Shown here in pieces: positions 32,593 to 42,197 of a stretch of DNA of 64,000 bases (within the stretch, counting starts at the first letter, position 1; each line of letters begins with the position of its first letter). Made by a program: the position numbers and the translations under genes. The DNA comes from JBCBCP01 sp039817385 (GTDB taxonomy: Bacteria; Pseudomonadota; Alphaproteobacteria; Rhodobacterales; Rhodobacteraceae). Location: contig JBCBVY010000006.1 of NCBI GenBank assembly GCA_039817385.1, positions 248,001-312,000 on the forward strand, written 5' to 3'. The notes under the pieces were generated by a model. The model ran no database searches, was not told where the DNA came from, and worked only from the letters and a program-made list of their open reading frames with translations.

Positions 32593-34629
32593 GTGCAGCT
32601 CATTTCCCTGACATCCAGCAAAGCAGGACCACCTGCCGAAAGAGACTTCGCCGCCCCTGTTCAAAAAGCTGAGCCGGACAATGCAGGCCTCCTATTCGAG
32701 CGCATTCTTGCGGCGTCACCAAACGAACCCGATGCGGAGCCAGACGCGCAAGAGGCCGTGCCCGCCGATGAAGCGGAAGACACCAGCGAGGCGGATAATC
32801 CGGACAAGGGCGATGTGGCCAAGGTGAGTACCGCTGAGGCGGACCCTGTGATCAGCAGCGATGGGGGTCCGCGCGAACTGGTGAAACTGGGTAGGGACTC
32901 ACCTGGTATCATGCGCCGAAATCACAGCGCGTCGCAGGACGTTGATACCAGTTTTGGCCTGCCTCACGCCGGTCAAGCGCCAGACAAATTGGCCGAGGCG
33001 AAAGCGGCGACGCCTTTTACGGCGACGCATGCCATTGCCCCCGACGCGTATCCGCATGTTGCGCCTGCTGTCCCGGAAGTTGACGCGCATGTACAACCGC
33101 TTCCAGCAGGTCCCGGCACGATACGCCCCGGAATGGAAGGCGCCGTGATGGCCCAATGGGCGTCAGCGCCAGCGCCACGTTCCGGCGATGTGCAGCTTGT
33201 TGCGCCTGCGATGACTCCAGCGCCGCCTGACGGGTTGCATGTACCAGGTACGACCTTGGTCGCGGACCAAATGCGCATGAGCCTGTCGGCGCATGCAAAG
33301 ACGGTTCAAGCTGCGCCGGTGCAAAGCTTCGTGACCCCTGAAACAGACCGCACGGATCACTTACCAACGCACAGCGTAAAGCAGCCGACCCTGGACCTGG
33401 CACAGAACACATCTAGCGCGGCACAGGCGATGCAAACGCCACCAGCACGGGCGGCGCATACGGAAGCACATCGCGTCCCGTTGAACGGAGTTGAAGCGAA
33501 AACGGTTGCGCAGAATAAAAGGGGGCAAGCCGCCGCGCCGCTGACAGCGGCACCCACAGATCAGGGGCAAGCCGCAGCGCCGCACACAACGGTATCTTCA
33601 GGAGGGCAAGCGGACGCCATCCGTTCATTTGTGAGCGCGAAAGCGCAGCAAGCAAGCACATCGGAGACGGTGGTTCCTGCAAAAGACGTTCAGGCGGCGG
33701 GCTCCCTCACGCCGGTAGCCGTAAATGAACAACGAGCGGAAGCGATAAACGCGCTGGTGCCTGCAAAAGTCGCGAAAGCAACGCGCGCGTCGGGCTTGCA
33801 AACACCTTTTGCGACAAAGGAGGGGGAGGCGCCGATTACGAACGGAGCATCGGGGGCGTCCGGCTCGCAAACACCGACGGGCGCCGCGACCCTTGCTTCG
33901 CAACAGGTAACAGCGGTGTCCGCCACAGAAGCCCCGTCCGCAATGATGTTGCCCGCTGTCTCAACAGAGACACTTCGCAGCAATCCGCGTCTTGAGCGTA
34001 ATGCGGAAAGGGATACGCCGCCGAATGCAAATGCCGCCCAGGGGAGAAAGGCCGCACCCGCGCAAATGCAACAAGCTGCCGCCGCAGCAATCACGGCTGA
34101 GGTTACCAAAACAAAGAGTTATGGCATCGAGTTTCCGCTCGTTTCGGAGGCTGAAATCACCAGCGTGATCGCCGATCCAAAAGCAACAACGGCTCAAAAC
34201 ACAAGCGTCATCGCGCCAACCCGAACCACCGACACCGCCGCGCATGTGGTTCGGCAGATTGCAGACGCCATGCAGGGCCGCACGGATCGTGCAATCGAAG
34301 TCAGCCTCAGCCCAGAAGAGCTTGGCCGCGTGCGCATGACGATCAGCACCGGGGAAGGCGTCGTAACACTGGGCGTCGTCGCGGACCGCCCGGAAACCCT
34401 CGATCTGCTGCGACGCCATATCGACCTGCTCAGCGCGGCCTTCGAAGACATGGGGTTTAACGAGATGACGTTCTCTTTCGCGCATGGCTCAGACCCGCAG
34501 GAGCAAGACGGCGGAGCCGCGGCCATGTCTGATGACACCCCTTTACCGACGGGTGGCGATGCCTCTGCCGATACACCTGTCACACGCCTTACGCTCGGCG
34601 ATTTATCTGGGCTTGATCTACGGTTTTGA
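32593..34629 (+). CDS. fliK: Flagellar hook-length control protein FliK
   Basis: Molecular ruler secreted during hook growth; it triggers the FlhB switch. It has about 678 residues. The long, low-complexity Ala/Pro/Gln/Thr-rich middle contains repeats such as GQAAAP. The conserved C-terminal domain (about 560-640) has AIEVSLSPEELGRVRMTIST followed by LRRHIDLLSAAFEDMGF. The open frame begins at a GTG at 32557, but only the GTG at 32593 has a well-spaced GGAG (32583-32586). Identification rests on the C-terminal domain and the following flgD. Confidence 0.85.
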   Translation: MQLISLTSSKAGPPAERDFAAPVQKAEPDNAGLLFERILAASPNEPDAEPDAQEAVPADEAEDTSEADNPDKGDVAKVSTAEADPVISSDGGPRELVKLGRDSPGIMRRNHSASQDVDTSFGLPHAGQAPDKLAEAKAATPFTATHAIAPDAYPHVAPAVPEVDAHVQPLPAGPGTIRPGMEGAVMAQWASAPAPRSGDVQLVAPAMTPAPPDGLHVPGTTLVADQMRMSLSAHAKTVQAAPVQSFVTPETDRTDHLPTHSVKQPTLDLAQNTSSAAQAMQTPPARAAHTEAHRVPLNGVEAKTVAQNKRGQAAAPLTAAPTDQGQAAAPHTTVSSGGQADAIRSFVSAKAQQASTSETVVPAKDVQAAGSLTPVAVNEQRAEAINALVPAKVAKATRASGLQTPFATKEGEAPITNGASGASGSQTPTGAATLASQQVTAVSATEAPSAMMLPAVSTETLRSNPRLERNAERDTPPNANAAQGRKAAPAQMQQAAAAAITAEVTKTKSYGIEFPLVSEAEITSVIADPKATTAQNTSVIAPTRTTDTAAHVVRQIADAMQGRTDRAIEVSLSPEELGRVRMTISTGEGVVTLGVVADRPETLDLLRRHIDLLSAAFEDMGFNEMTFSFAHGSDPQEQDGGAAAMSDDTPLPTGGDASADTPVTRLTLGDLSGLDLRF

Positions 34630-34639
34630 AGGAAAGCAC

Positions 34640-35308
34640 ATGGATGTTTCAAACGTAACCACCGCACAATCCGGAACGGTCCAGCCTGCGGCATCTGCCG
34701 CAAGTAGTGCCGCGACACTGTCCTCGGATTTCGAGACGTTTTTGCAGATGATGACGGCGCAGGCGCAATATCAGGATCCGCTCGATCCGATGGACAGCTC
34801 TGACTACGCGTCGCAGCTTGCGCAGTTCTCAATGGTGGAGCAGCAGGTGTTGACCAACGACTTGCTCGAGGCGCTGACAGGCGCGCTGGGCTATGCCAAC
34901 ATGGCGAGCCTGTCGGGTTGGATCGGTATGGAAGCGCTGAGCCATGCGCCCGTGGCATTTGATGGCACCCCGGTCACCGTGGCGCCCAGCCCGCTCGCCG
35001 CGGCAGACGCGCTTTTCCTTGTAGTTTACGACGAGAACGAGAACGAGGTTCAGCGGATGTCCATTCCTGTCTCCGTCGATCCCTACCAATGGGATGGCAC
35101 CGATGCCACTGGCCAGACGCTACCGCCGGGGACGTATACGCTGAAGCTGGAAAACATGGCTGAAGGCGAGCTGCTGCTGGAAGAAAATGCGCAAAGCTAC
35201 GCGCGCATCCAAGAAGCGCGGATTGAGGCTGGCGAGACGATCCTTGTGCTCGACGGCGGATCGGCGATTTTGTCGAGCGATATTACCGGTCTGCGCGAGG
35301 GCATGTAG
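34640..35308 (+). CDS. flgD: Hook-capping protein FlgD
   Basis: Scaffold for hook assembly. It has 222 residues: N-terminal FETFLQMMTAQAQYQDPLDP, then MDSSDYASQLAQFSMVEQQ; C-terminal FlgD Ig-like part with PYQWDGTDATGQTLPPGTYT. AAGGAAA precedes the ATG at 34640; the longer frame from 34484 overlaps fliK and is rejected. It ends the flagellar locus, 10 bp after fliK. Confidence 0.94.
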   Translation: MDVSNVTTAQSGTVQPAASAASSAATLSSDFETFLQMMTAQAQYQDPLDPMDSSDYASQLAQFSMVEQQVLTNDLLEALTGALGYANMASLSGWIGMEALSHAPVAFDGTPVTVAPSPLAAADALFLVVYDENENEVQRMSIPVSVDPYQWDGTDATGQTLPPGTYTLKLENMAEGELLLEENAQSYARIQEARIEAGETILVLDGGSAILSSDITGLREGM

Positions 35309-35358
35309 GTCGTGATCCGGCGCACGAGGCAGCAAAAGATGGTGACAACGCCAAGCTG

Positions 35359-36669
35359 TCAACGATCCGCCAGGGACATCGCCGCGTAGAGCGGCGGCAT
35401 CAAAAGCCGGCGCGCAACGCCAAGTGGAAAGCGCGCGAGGGGTTGGCGCATGGCAACGGGTACAGTCCCGCCTGCGCTGATGGCTTGGGCCAGCAGCTTG
35501 CCCGTGTAGCTGCCCATCGCGACGCCATTGCCGTGATAGCACAGCCCGGCCCAAAGGCCGTCTTCGCGCGGTACTGGCCCTGCATAGGGCAACCTGCCCC
35601 GCGCGATGGCGACCATGCCCGACCACGCATGCGGCGCGTCGATATGGGCCCAGGCCGGAAACATGCGCTCAAAATGGCGGCGGGTGGCGGCGCGGGCGCG
35701 CCGCTCGCTTTGGCGGGTTGAGAAAAGCCCGCCGCGCATTCCAAACAGAAAACGCCGGTCCGGCATCAGGCGGAAGTAATGCAAAAGGTTACGGCTATCA
35801 TAGGCCATCTGGTCGCTTGTCCACCCTTGCGCGTCCAGTTCTTCTGGCCGCAGGGGCCGCGTCACGAGCACGTTCGATTGGGTCGGCATGTAGCGGCCCG
35901 CAAGCCAGGGCGGGATGTCTTCGGACGCGTAGCCATTGGTCGCCACGACAACCTGATTGGCCGACATAGACCCACGCGCAGTTTTCAGCATCCAGCCGCT
36001 GGTCAGGCGCGTCACCGCAGCGTGTTCAAAGACCTGAACGCCCGCCGCGCGCGCGGCCTCCAGAAGACCAGCAAGGTATTTTCGCGGGTTCAGTGCAAAG
36101 CCAATCGGGGTCGTCACCGCGCCATGGAACGGGCCGCCAAATCCGTGCTGGCGAAGCTGCGAAGCGTCCAGCAGCGCAGGTTCAACGCCGTAATTCTCGC
36201 GTATTTTCGCCCCTTGCGCCTCAAGGCCCCGCGCATCGGCGGGTCGGTGCGCCAGCATCGTTTCCCCGGCGGAATGGCACTCCGCGTCGATCCCTTCGCG
36301 GTCCAGAAAGTCCCGGACATAGAAGACGGCCTCCGCCTCGGTGCGTCGAAACTGCAGCCGGGCCTCGCGCCCAAAGGCGGCATCAAGCTCTGCGTCCTCC
36401 AGCATCCCACCGCCAAGGCAACAGAACCCGCCATTGCGGCCCGACGCGCCCCAGCCAATGCGCTTGGCCTCAAGCACGACGACGGAGCGGCCCGCCTTGG
36501 CGAGGTGAAGCGCCGCGTTCAGCCCTGTGAACCCACCGCCAATGACTGCCACGTCGCAGGTGAGCTCGCCTTCGAGGGATGCAAGCGCTGGCAAGGTGCA
36601 GGTTTCATCCCACCAGCACCCGTCTCGCGGTGCATCCGAATAGGCGTGCGGGCCAAAAATGCGCCTCAT
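35359..36669 (-). CDS. FAD-dependent amine oxidoreductase, PuuB-like
   Basis: 436 residues of the DAO/GlpO flavin family. The N-terminal dinucleotide fold is CDVAVIGGGFTGLNAALHLA (about 39-58) and the C-terminal FAD motif is GLWAGLCYHGNGVAMGSYTG. It resembles gamma-glutamylputrescine oxidase and related glycine/D-amino acid oxidases. It overlaps potI by 4 bp at the end of a polyamine transport operon, which supports oxidation of a (gamma-glutamyl)polyamine. No PuuA synthetase is in the window, so the exact substrate is open. Confidence 0.8.
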   Translation of the reverse strand: MRRIFGPHAYSDAPRDGCWWDETCTLPALASLEGELTCDVAVIGGGFTGLNAALHLAKAGRSVVVLEAKRIGWGASGRNGGFCCLGGGMLEDAELDAAFGREARLQFRRTEAEAVFYVRDFLDREGIDAECHSAGETMLAHRPADARGLEAQGAKIRENYGVEPALLDASQLRQHGFGGPFHGAVTTPIGFALNPRKYLAGLLEAARAAGVQVFEHAAVTRLTSGWMLKTARGSMSANQVVVATNGYASEDIPPWLAGRYMPTQSNVLVTRPLRPEELDAQGWTSDQMAYDSRNLLHYFRLMPDRRFLFGMRGGLFSTRQSERRARAATRRHFERMFPAWAHIDAPHAWSGMVAIARGRLPYAGPVPREDGLWAGLCYHGNGVAMGSYTGKLLAQAISAGGTVPVAMRQPLARFPLGVARRLLMPPLYAAMSLADR

Positions 36670-37484
36670 GCGGCGCGCTCAGCCGCCTGTTCCTCGCGCT
36701 GCATCCGCACCGCGTTCCGCTTTGTGGCGAGGGACGCCGCAATGACACCAATCGTGACGAGCCCGATCAGGATCGTCGACAGCGCGTTAATCTCAGGCGA
36801 AACGCCAAGGCGGACGGAGGACCAAATCTTGATCGGCAGGGTCGTCGCCCCCGGCCCCGCGGTGAAGGACGCGATCACCAGATCATCGAGCGACAGGGTG
36901 AAAGCCAGCAGCCACCCGGCAATCACCGCGGGGGCGATAATGGGCAGGGTCACCAACCGGAACGCCTCAAACGGGGTCGCACCAAGGTCAAGCGCGGCTT
37001 CTTCCAGCGAACGGTCAAAACTGACAAGGCGGGAGGAGACAACAACCGACACGTAGCACATCGCGAAGGTCGTATGCGCCAGCACGATGGTCAGCACCCC
37101 GCGGTCAAGGCCAATGCCGATAAAGAGCAGCAGCAGGGACAGGCCCGTGATCACCTCTGGCATCACGAGCGGCGCGTAGATCATGCCGGAAAACAACGTC
37201 CGGCCCGTAAAGCGCCCCGCGCGGACGAGCGTGTAGGCCGCCATCGTGCCCAGCACCGTCGCGATGGTGGACGAGATCAGCGCGACCTGCAGCGTCACCA
37301 GCGCGGCATCCAGCATTTCCTCGTTCCGGAACAGCTCACCATACCACTTCGTCGAAAACCCGGCCCAGACGGTGACCAGCCGGGAAGCGTTGAACGAAAA
37401 AACGACGAGGATCAGCATCGGCAGGTACAGGAAGGCAAAGCCAAGCGTCAGGGACACGACATTGAAAGCGGACAAGCGCGTCAT
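36666..37484 (-). CDS. potI: Polyamine ABC transporter permease PotI
   Basis: Inner-membrane permease of the putrescine-type importer. It has 272 residues with about six helices and the cytoplasmic EAA loop SLEEAALDLGATPFEAFRLV. The ATG at 37482-37484 overlaps the potH stop; the longer frame is rejected. Third transport gene in potF-potG-potH-potI, followed by the amine oxidase. Confidence 0.92.
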   Translation of the reverse strand: MTRLSAFNVVSLTLGFAFLYLPMLILVVFSFNASRLVTVWAGFSTKWYGELFRNEEMLDAALVTLQVALISSTIATVLGTMAAYTLVRAGRFTGRTLFSGMIYAPLVMPEVITGLSLLLLFIGIGLDRGVLTIVLAHTTFAMCYVSVVVSSRLVSFDRSLEEAALDLGATPFEAFRLVTLPIIAPAVIAGWLLAFTLSLDDLVIASFTAGPGATTLPIKIWSSVRLGVSPEINALSTILIGLVTIGVIAASLATKRNAVRMQREEQAAERAA

Positions 37485-38356
37485 GTGTCCGCCTCCGCCT
37501 GTTTCTGCTGGTTCAACTGGAAGAGCACGATAGGCAGGATCAGGATCAACAGCAGGATCACCGCCACGGCGCTCGCCACCGGCCAATCGCGGTTGTTGAA
37601 GAACTCTTCGAACAGCACCTTACCGATCATCAGCGTGTCTGACCCGCCCAGCAGCGTCGGAATGACGTATTCGCCCAGCGCCGGGATGAAGACGAGGAAA
37701 CAGCCCGCGATCACCCCGCTCCGCGACAGGGGGAAGGTCACCAGCCAGAAGGCCTGCAGGCGGGAACAGCCCAAGTCTTCGGCCGCTTCGATCAGTGATC
37801 CGTCCATCCGGTCCAGCGCCGCATAGATCGGCAGGATCATGAACGGCAGGTAGGTGTAGACGATGCCGATATAGACCGCTGTGTTGGTGTTCAGGATCGT
37901 GAGTGGATCACTGATGATCCCGATGCCGATCAGAAACTGGTTCAGGTAGCCTTCGGTCGACAGGATGCCGACCCACGCATAAACGCGGATCAGGAAGGAC
38001 GTCCAGAACGGCAGGATCACCAGCATCATCAGCGTCGCGCGCCATTCCTGCGGGGCGCGGGCCATCGCATAGGCCATCGGATAGCCAACCAAAAGCGTCA
38101 AAACGGTCGCCGTTGCCGCGATCGTCAGCGAAGACAGGTAGGCCTTCCAATACAGGTCATCCTGCGTGAGAAAGACGAAATTCTCGAAATCAAAGGCGGA
38201 GATCATCGCCGCCAACCCGTCCTTCATCGTCGGGGTATAGGGCGGGATCGCGATAGCCGTGTCACTGAGCGAGATTTTGAAAACGATGGCAAAGGGCACA
38301 AGGAACAGCGCCAGAAGCCACGCGTAAGGGACCGCGATGAGAGCCGCGCGGCGCAT
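37481..38356 (-). CDS. potH: Polyamine ABC transporter permease PotH
   Basis: Permease partner of PotI. It has 291 residues with six helices, a typical N-terminus (AWLLALFLVPFAIVFKISL) and the EAA loop SLIEAAEDLGCSRLQAFWLV. The ATG at 38354-38356 overlaps the potG stop (TGATG), with a GTG one codon earlier as an alternative. The overlaps on both sides imply tight coupling within the operon. Confidence 0.92.
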   Translation of the reverse strand: MRRAALIAVPYAWLLALFLVPFAIVFKISLSDTAIAIPPYTPTMKDGLAAMISAFDFENFVFLTQDDLYWKAYLSSLTIAATATVLTLLVGYPMAYAMARAPQEWRATLMMLVILPFWTSFLIRVYAWVGILSTEGYLNQFLIGIGIISDPLTILNTNTAVYIGIVYTYLPFMILPIYAALDRMDGSLIEAAEDLGCSRLQAFWLVTFPLSRSGVIAGCFLVFIPALGEYVIPTLLGGSDTLMIGKVLFEEFFNNRDWPVASAVAVILLLILILPIVLFQLNQQKQAEADT

Positions 38357-39477
38357 CACCGCTCCAGCAAGACGGCGCAGTTCACCGTCCAGTTGACGAA
38401 CACCTTGTCTTCCCAGGTGAACGGCTGGCGTGTCTGGCGCTCGGTGTTGAAACTTTGCGCCTTGATGATCTGCCCGCCTGCCAGCTGCACGTGATAGGTC
38501 GACAGGTTGCCGAAATAGGCGATGTCGATCACCCTGCCTTCCAACACGTTATCATCGTCGGGGCGGTTGTGGTGAATCTCGACCTTCTCGGGCCGGATGG
38601 CGATGTGGCCCCGCGCCCCGTTCGCGATCTGCCGGTCGGAGTTCACGCGCAGGGGCGGCTGCCCCTCGGCCCAGTCGAGCGCATAGACGTTTCCCTCCTT
38701 GCGCGCGGTGCCTTCGATCAGGGTCACTTCGCCGATGAAGTCGGCAACATACACCGAATTCGGCGCCTCGTAGATCTGTGGCGGCGTGTCGACCTGCACG
38801 ATGCGCCCTTCGTCCATCACCGCGATGCGAGAGGCGACGGTCATCGCCTCCTCTTGGTCGTGGGTGACGATGACAAAGGTCGTGCCGGTCTTTTCCTGGA
38901 TATCCATCAGCTCGAACTGCGTTTCCTGCCGCAGCTTTGCATCCAGCGCGCCAAGGGGTTCATCCAGCAACAGCAGCTTGGGCGCTTTGGCCAGCGACCG
39001 GGCAAGCGCCACGCGCTGACGCTGGCCGCCAGAGATCTGGTGCGGCTTGCGGCGCGCGAATTTCTCAAGCCGGACAAGCGCCAGCATCTCGTCCACGCGG
39101 GCGCCGATGCGGTCCTTTTCCATCCCGTCCCTGCGCAGGCCAAAGGCGATGTTGTCCCAGACGCTCAGGTGCGGGAACAGGGCGTAGGATTGGAACATCA
39201 TATTCACCGCCCGCTGGTTCGGCGGCACGCCCGCGATGTCCTGCCCGGCCAGCGAAATGCGCCCCTCCGTCGGGTCTTCGAAACCCGCCAACATCCGCAT
39301 CATCGTGGTCTTGCCGCAGCCCGAAGGGCCAAGCAGGGCAAAGAACTCGCGTTCAAAGATGTCGAGCGTCAGATCGTCAATCGCGGCGAAATCGCCAAAG
39401 CGCTTGGTGACGTTTTCAAACCGGATCAGCGGCTTGGCGGTGGGATCGGCCCAAGGGGCGAAGTCTTCTTGGTTCAA
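38356..39477 (-). CDS. potG: Polyamine ABC transporter ATPase PotG
   Basis: ATP-binding subunit. It has 373 residues: Walker A GPSGCGKTT (about 50-58), signature ISGGQRQR (about 148-155), Walker B LLLLDEP (about 168-174), switch His in VTHDQEEA, and a C-terminal TOBE domain. The start is a TTG at 39475-39477 with GGAG seven to eight bases upstream; no suitable ATG exists before the conserved LIRFENVTKRFG. A TTG start probably lowers expression relative to the binding protein. Confidence 0.92.
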   Translation of the reverse strand: MNQEDFAPWADPTAKPLIRFENVTKRFGDFAAIDDLTLDIFEREFFALLGPSGCGKTTMMRMLAGFEDPTEGRISLAGQDIAGVPPNQRAVNMMFQSYALFPHLSVWDNIAFGLRRDGMEKDRIGARVDEMLALVRLEKFARRKPHQISGGQRQRVALARSLAKAPKLLLLDEPLGALDAKLRQETQFELMDIQEKTGTTFVIVTHDQEEAMTVASRIAVMDEGRIVQVDTPPQIYEAPNSVYVADFIGEVTLIEGTARKEGNVYALDWAEGQPPLRVNSDRQIANGARGHIAIRPEKVEIHHNRPDDDNVLEGRVIDIAYFGNLSTYHVQLAGGQIIKAQSFNTERQTRQPFTWEDKVFVNWTVNCAVLLER

Positions 39478-39529
39478 CGGGGCGCTCCAGACAAAAGGGG
39501 CGACCCGCAGGCCGCCCCGAAGATCGCGC

Positions 39530-40609
39530 TCAGGTGCCCGACTTGATGCGTGTCCAGGTGCGGGTCAGGTTGCGCTGGTCACGTGCCCCCCACGTCGTCA
39601 CCGTGTAAAGGTTTTCCAGCGCGGCTGCATCCGGATAGATCGCCGTGTCGCCGATCACGTCCTCGACAAGGAACTCCTGGCTCGCGAGGTTGCCATTGGC
39701 GTAGTAAACATAGTTCGACGCCGCCGCCATGTTCTGCGCATTCATGATGAAGTTCAGGAACAGGTGCGCACCTTCCGCGTTCGGCGCATCAGCGGGGATC
39801 GCCATCTGGTCAAACCACATCAGCGCGCCTTCAGACGGGGCGGTATAGGCAATCTCGACCCCATTGTCGGCTTCTGCCGCACGGTCACGCGCTTGCAGGA
39901 TGTCACCGGACCAGCCGAACGCCACGCAGATCTCACCATTGGCGAGCGCGTTGATATATTCTGAGCTGTGGAATTTCTGCACATAGGGACGGATCGCCAT
40001 CAGGACCGCCTCGGCTGTGGCGAGCGAGTCGGCATCCTTGGCGTCACTTTCAAGGCCCGCATATGTCAGCGCCGCCGGGATCATCTCCGCCGGGGCGTCG
40101 AGGAAATGCACGCCGCATTCGGCCAGCTTTTCCATGTTTGTGGGGTTAAAGATCAGGTCAAGCGAGCCCATCGGCGCATCCGCCCCAAGGATTTCGGTGA
40201 CTTTGCCGACATTCACGCCAAGGCCCGTGGTGCCCCACATGTAGTTGATCGAATAGGCATTGTCCGGGTCGTACTGCGCCGTCTGCGCCGCGATCACGTC
40301 CCACATGTTGTCGAGGTTGCTCAGCTTCGACTTGTCCAAGGGCTGAAACGCGCCGGCCTGGATCTGGCGGGCGAGAAAAGTGCCGGTCGGCACCACAACG
40401 TCATAGCCCGAACCGCCCGCCAGCATCTTGGTTTCCAGCACCTCATTGCTGTCAAACACGTCATAGACCAGCTTCAGACCGGTCTCTTCTTCGAACTTGG
40501 CCAGCAGCTCTTCGTCGATGTAATCAGACCAGTTGTAGACCCGAACCTCTTGCGCGGAGGCGGCGCTTGCGATCAGCAGCGCGGCTGTCCCCAGTAGAAC
40601 TTGTTTCAT
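39530..40609 (-). CDS. potF: Polyamine-binding periplasmic protein PotF
   Basis: Substrate-binding protein. It has 359 residues with a signal peptide (about 1-19, ending SAASAQ). EVRVYNWSDYIDEELLAKFE is the classic PotF/PotD N-terminus, and NAYSINYMWGTTGLGVNVGK and FGWSGDILQARDRA match the ligand-binding regions. GGAG precedes the ATG at 40607-40609; the longer frame to 40918 overlaps the aminotransferase. First gene of the reverse operon, with a palindrome in its upstream region. Confidence 0.94.
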   Translation of the reverse strand: MKQVLLGTAALLIASAASAQEVRVYNWSDYIDEELLAKFEEETGLKLVYDVFDSNEVLETKMLAGGSGYDVVVPTGTFLARQIQAGAFQPLDKSKLSNLDNMWDVIAAQTAQYDPDNAYSINYMWGTTGLGVNVGKVTEILGADAPMGSLDLIFNPTNMEKLAECGVHFLDAPAEMIPAALTYAGLESDAKDADSLATAEAVLMAIRPYVQKFHSSEYINALANGEICVAFGWSGDILQARDRAAEADNGVEIAYTAPSEGALMWFDQMAIPADAPNAEGAHLFLNFIMNAQNMAAASNYVYYANGNLASQEFLVEDVIGDTAIYPDAAALENLYTVTTWGARDQRNLTRTWTRIKSGT

Positions 40610-40689
40610 CTCATACTCCCGTGTGATGTCCGGTTGCCCCGGCTCAGCAGGGATTAAGCCAAGTTTTCCAGCCGCGCACAACTGGATTG

Positions 40690-40705
40690 ATGCGTCCGGA
40701 CGCAT
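40690..40705. promoter_or_regulatory. Perfect 16-bp palindrome between divergent polyamine operons
   Basis: ATGCGTCCGGACGCAT is fully self-complementary. It is located 80 bp before potF and 94 bp before the aminotransferase start, the right place for an operator controlling both directions. The regulator is unknown and not encoded adjacent. Confidence 0.5.
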
Positions 40706-40799
40706 TGGCGCGATGGCGCGGCGCGGCGTTAAGCATCGCGCGTCATTGACTATGCCAGTGCCCCTCACATACTGGCGCGCACACAGTTTTGGAGGGGTC

Positions 40800-42197
40800 A
40801 TGCCCGCGATCACAAACCACATGCCAACAGCCGAATTGCAGGCGCTGGATGCCGCGCACCACATGCACCCGTTCACCGCTGGCGGCGCGCTCGGCCAAAA
40901 GGGCGCGCGGGTGATCACGCGGGCCCAAGGCGTGTGGCTTTACGATTCGGATGGGCACAAAATCCTCGACGGGATGGCGGGCCTGTGGTGCGTGAACATC
41001 GGCTATGGCCGGGGCGAGTTGGCGGATGTCGCGGCGCGTCAGATGCGCGAGCTGCCCTACTACAACACCTTCTTTCAAACGACCCACGTGCCCGCCATCG
41101 CGCTTGCCCGCAAACTGGCGGAGCTGGCGCCCGAAGGGCTGAACCATGTGTTTTTTGCCGGGTCGGGGTCGGAGGCGAATGACACAAACCTGCGCATGGT
41201 CCGCACCTATTGGGCGGCAAAGGGTCAGGCGGAAAAGCAAATCGTGATCTCGCGCCGGAACGCCTATCACGGCTCTTCGGTCGGGTCGGGTAGCCTTGGC
41301 GGTATGACAGCAATGCACGAACAGGGCGGGATGCCCATCCCCGGGATCGTCCATATCGGCCAACCCAATTGGTGGGCGGAAGGCGGCGACATGACGCCTG
41401 AAGATTTCGGCCTGATGCGCGCGCGCGAGCTTCAAGAAGCCATCACCGCACACGGCACGGACAAGGTCGCTGCCTTCATCGCAGAGCCGGTGCAGGGCGC
41501 GGGTGGCGTGATCGTTCCGCCCGCGACCTACTGGCCCGAAATCCAGCGTATCTGCGACGCGCATGACATCCTGCTGATCGCGGACGAGGTCATCTGCGGC
41601 TTTGGCCGGACGGGCAATTGGTTTGGAAGCCAGACGTTGGGCATCCGCCCCGACATTATGACAATCGCGAAGGGGCTGTCGTCCGGCTACCAGCCAATCG
41701 GCGGGTCGATCGTGTCGAACGAGATTGCGGAGGTGATCGGCGGGGACGAGTTCAACCACGGCTACACCTATTCCGGGCACCCTGTGGCGGCGGCGGTCGC
41801 GCTGGAGAACCTGCGTATCCTTGAGGAAGAAGACGTGCTGTCCCACGTGCGCGACGTCGCGGCGCCTGCGCTGGCAGAGATGTGGCACAGCCTGTCGGAC
41901 CACCCGATGGTGGGTGAGACAAAGATCGTCGGGATGATGGGCTCGCTCGCGCTGACCCCTGACAAAAGCAGCCGCGCGGCTTTTGCCGCGGATGCGGGAA
42001 CGGCCGGCTACATGGTGCGCGAGCGGTGCTTTGCGAACAACCTCGTGATGCGGCACGTCTATGACCGGATGATCATCTCACCGCCCCTGGTCATCACGCC
42101 GGAAGAGATCGCCGAACTTGGCCGCCGCGCCCGCACCGCGCTGGATGAAGGCTATGCAGAGCTGAAAGACGCGGGGCTGTTCAAGCCTGCGTCATGA
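40800..42197 (+). CDS. Class III omega-aminotransferase, probably polyamine:pyruvate
   Basis: 465-residue PLP enzyme. The Schiff-base lysine is Lys291 in TIAKGLSSGYQPIG; Asp262 (LLIADEVICGFGRTG) holds the pyridine nitrogen, and the phosphate-binding region is AGSGSEANDT. The length and start fit the SpuC/omega-amino-acid:pyruvate branch that transaminates putrescine to 4-aminobutanal. GGAGG precedes the ATG at 40800; earlier in-frame ATGs have no ribosome site. Divergent from potFGHI. Taurine, beta-alanine or diaminobutyrate are alternative substrates. Confidence 0.87.
   Translation: MPAITNHMPTAELQALDAAHHMHPFTAGGALGQKGARVITRAQGVWLYDSDGHKILDGMAGLWCVNIGYGRGELADVAARQMRELPYYNTFFQTTHVPAIALARKLAELAPEGLNHVFFAGSGSEANDTNLRMVRTYWAAKGQAEKQIVISRRNAYHGSSVGSGSLGGMTAMHEQGGMPIPGIVHIGQPNWWAEGGDMTPEDFGLMRARELQEAITAHGTDKVAAFIAEPVQGAGGVIVPPATYWPEIQRICDAHDILLIADEVICGFGRTGNWFGSQTLGIRPDIMTIAKGLSSGYQPIGGSIVSNEIAEVIGGDEFNHGYTYSGHPVAAAVALENLRILEEEDVLSHVRDVAAPALAEMWHSLSDHPMVGETKIVGMMGSLALTPDKSSRAAFAADAGTAGYMVRERCFANNLVMRHVYDRMIISPPLVITPEEIAELGRRARTALDEGYAELKDAGLFKPAS

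Noticed and set aside
35343..35361. TGACA-N9-TGTCA between flgD and the oxidase as a terminator
   Set aside because: Short stem, long loop, no T-run; it overlaps the end of the oxidase gene.
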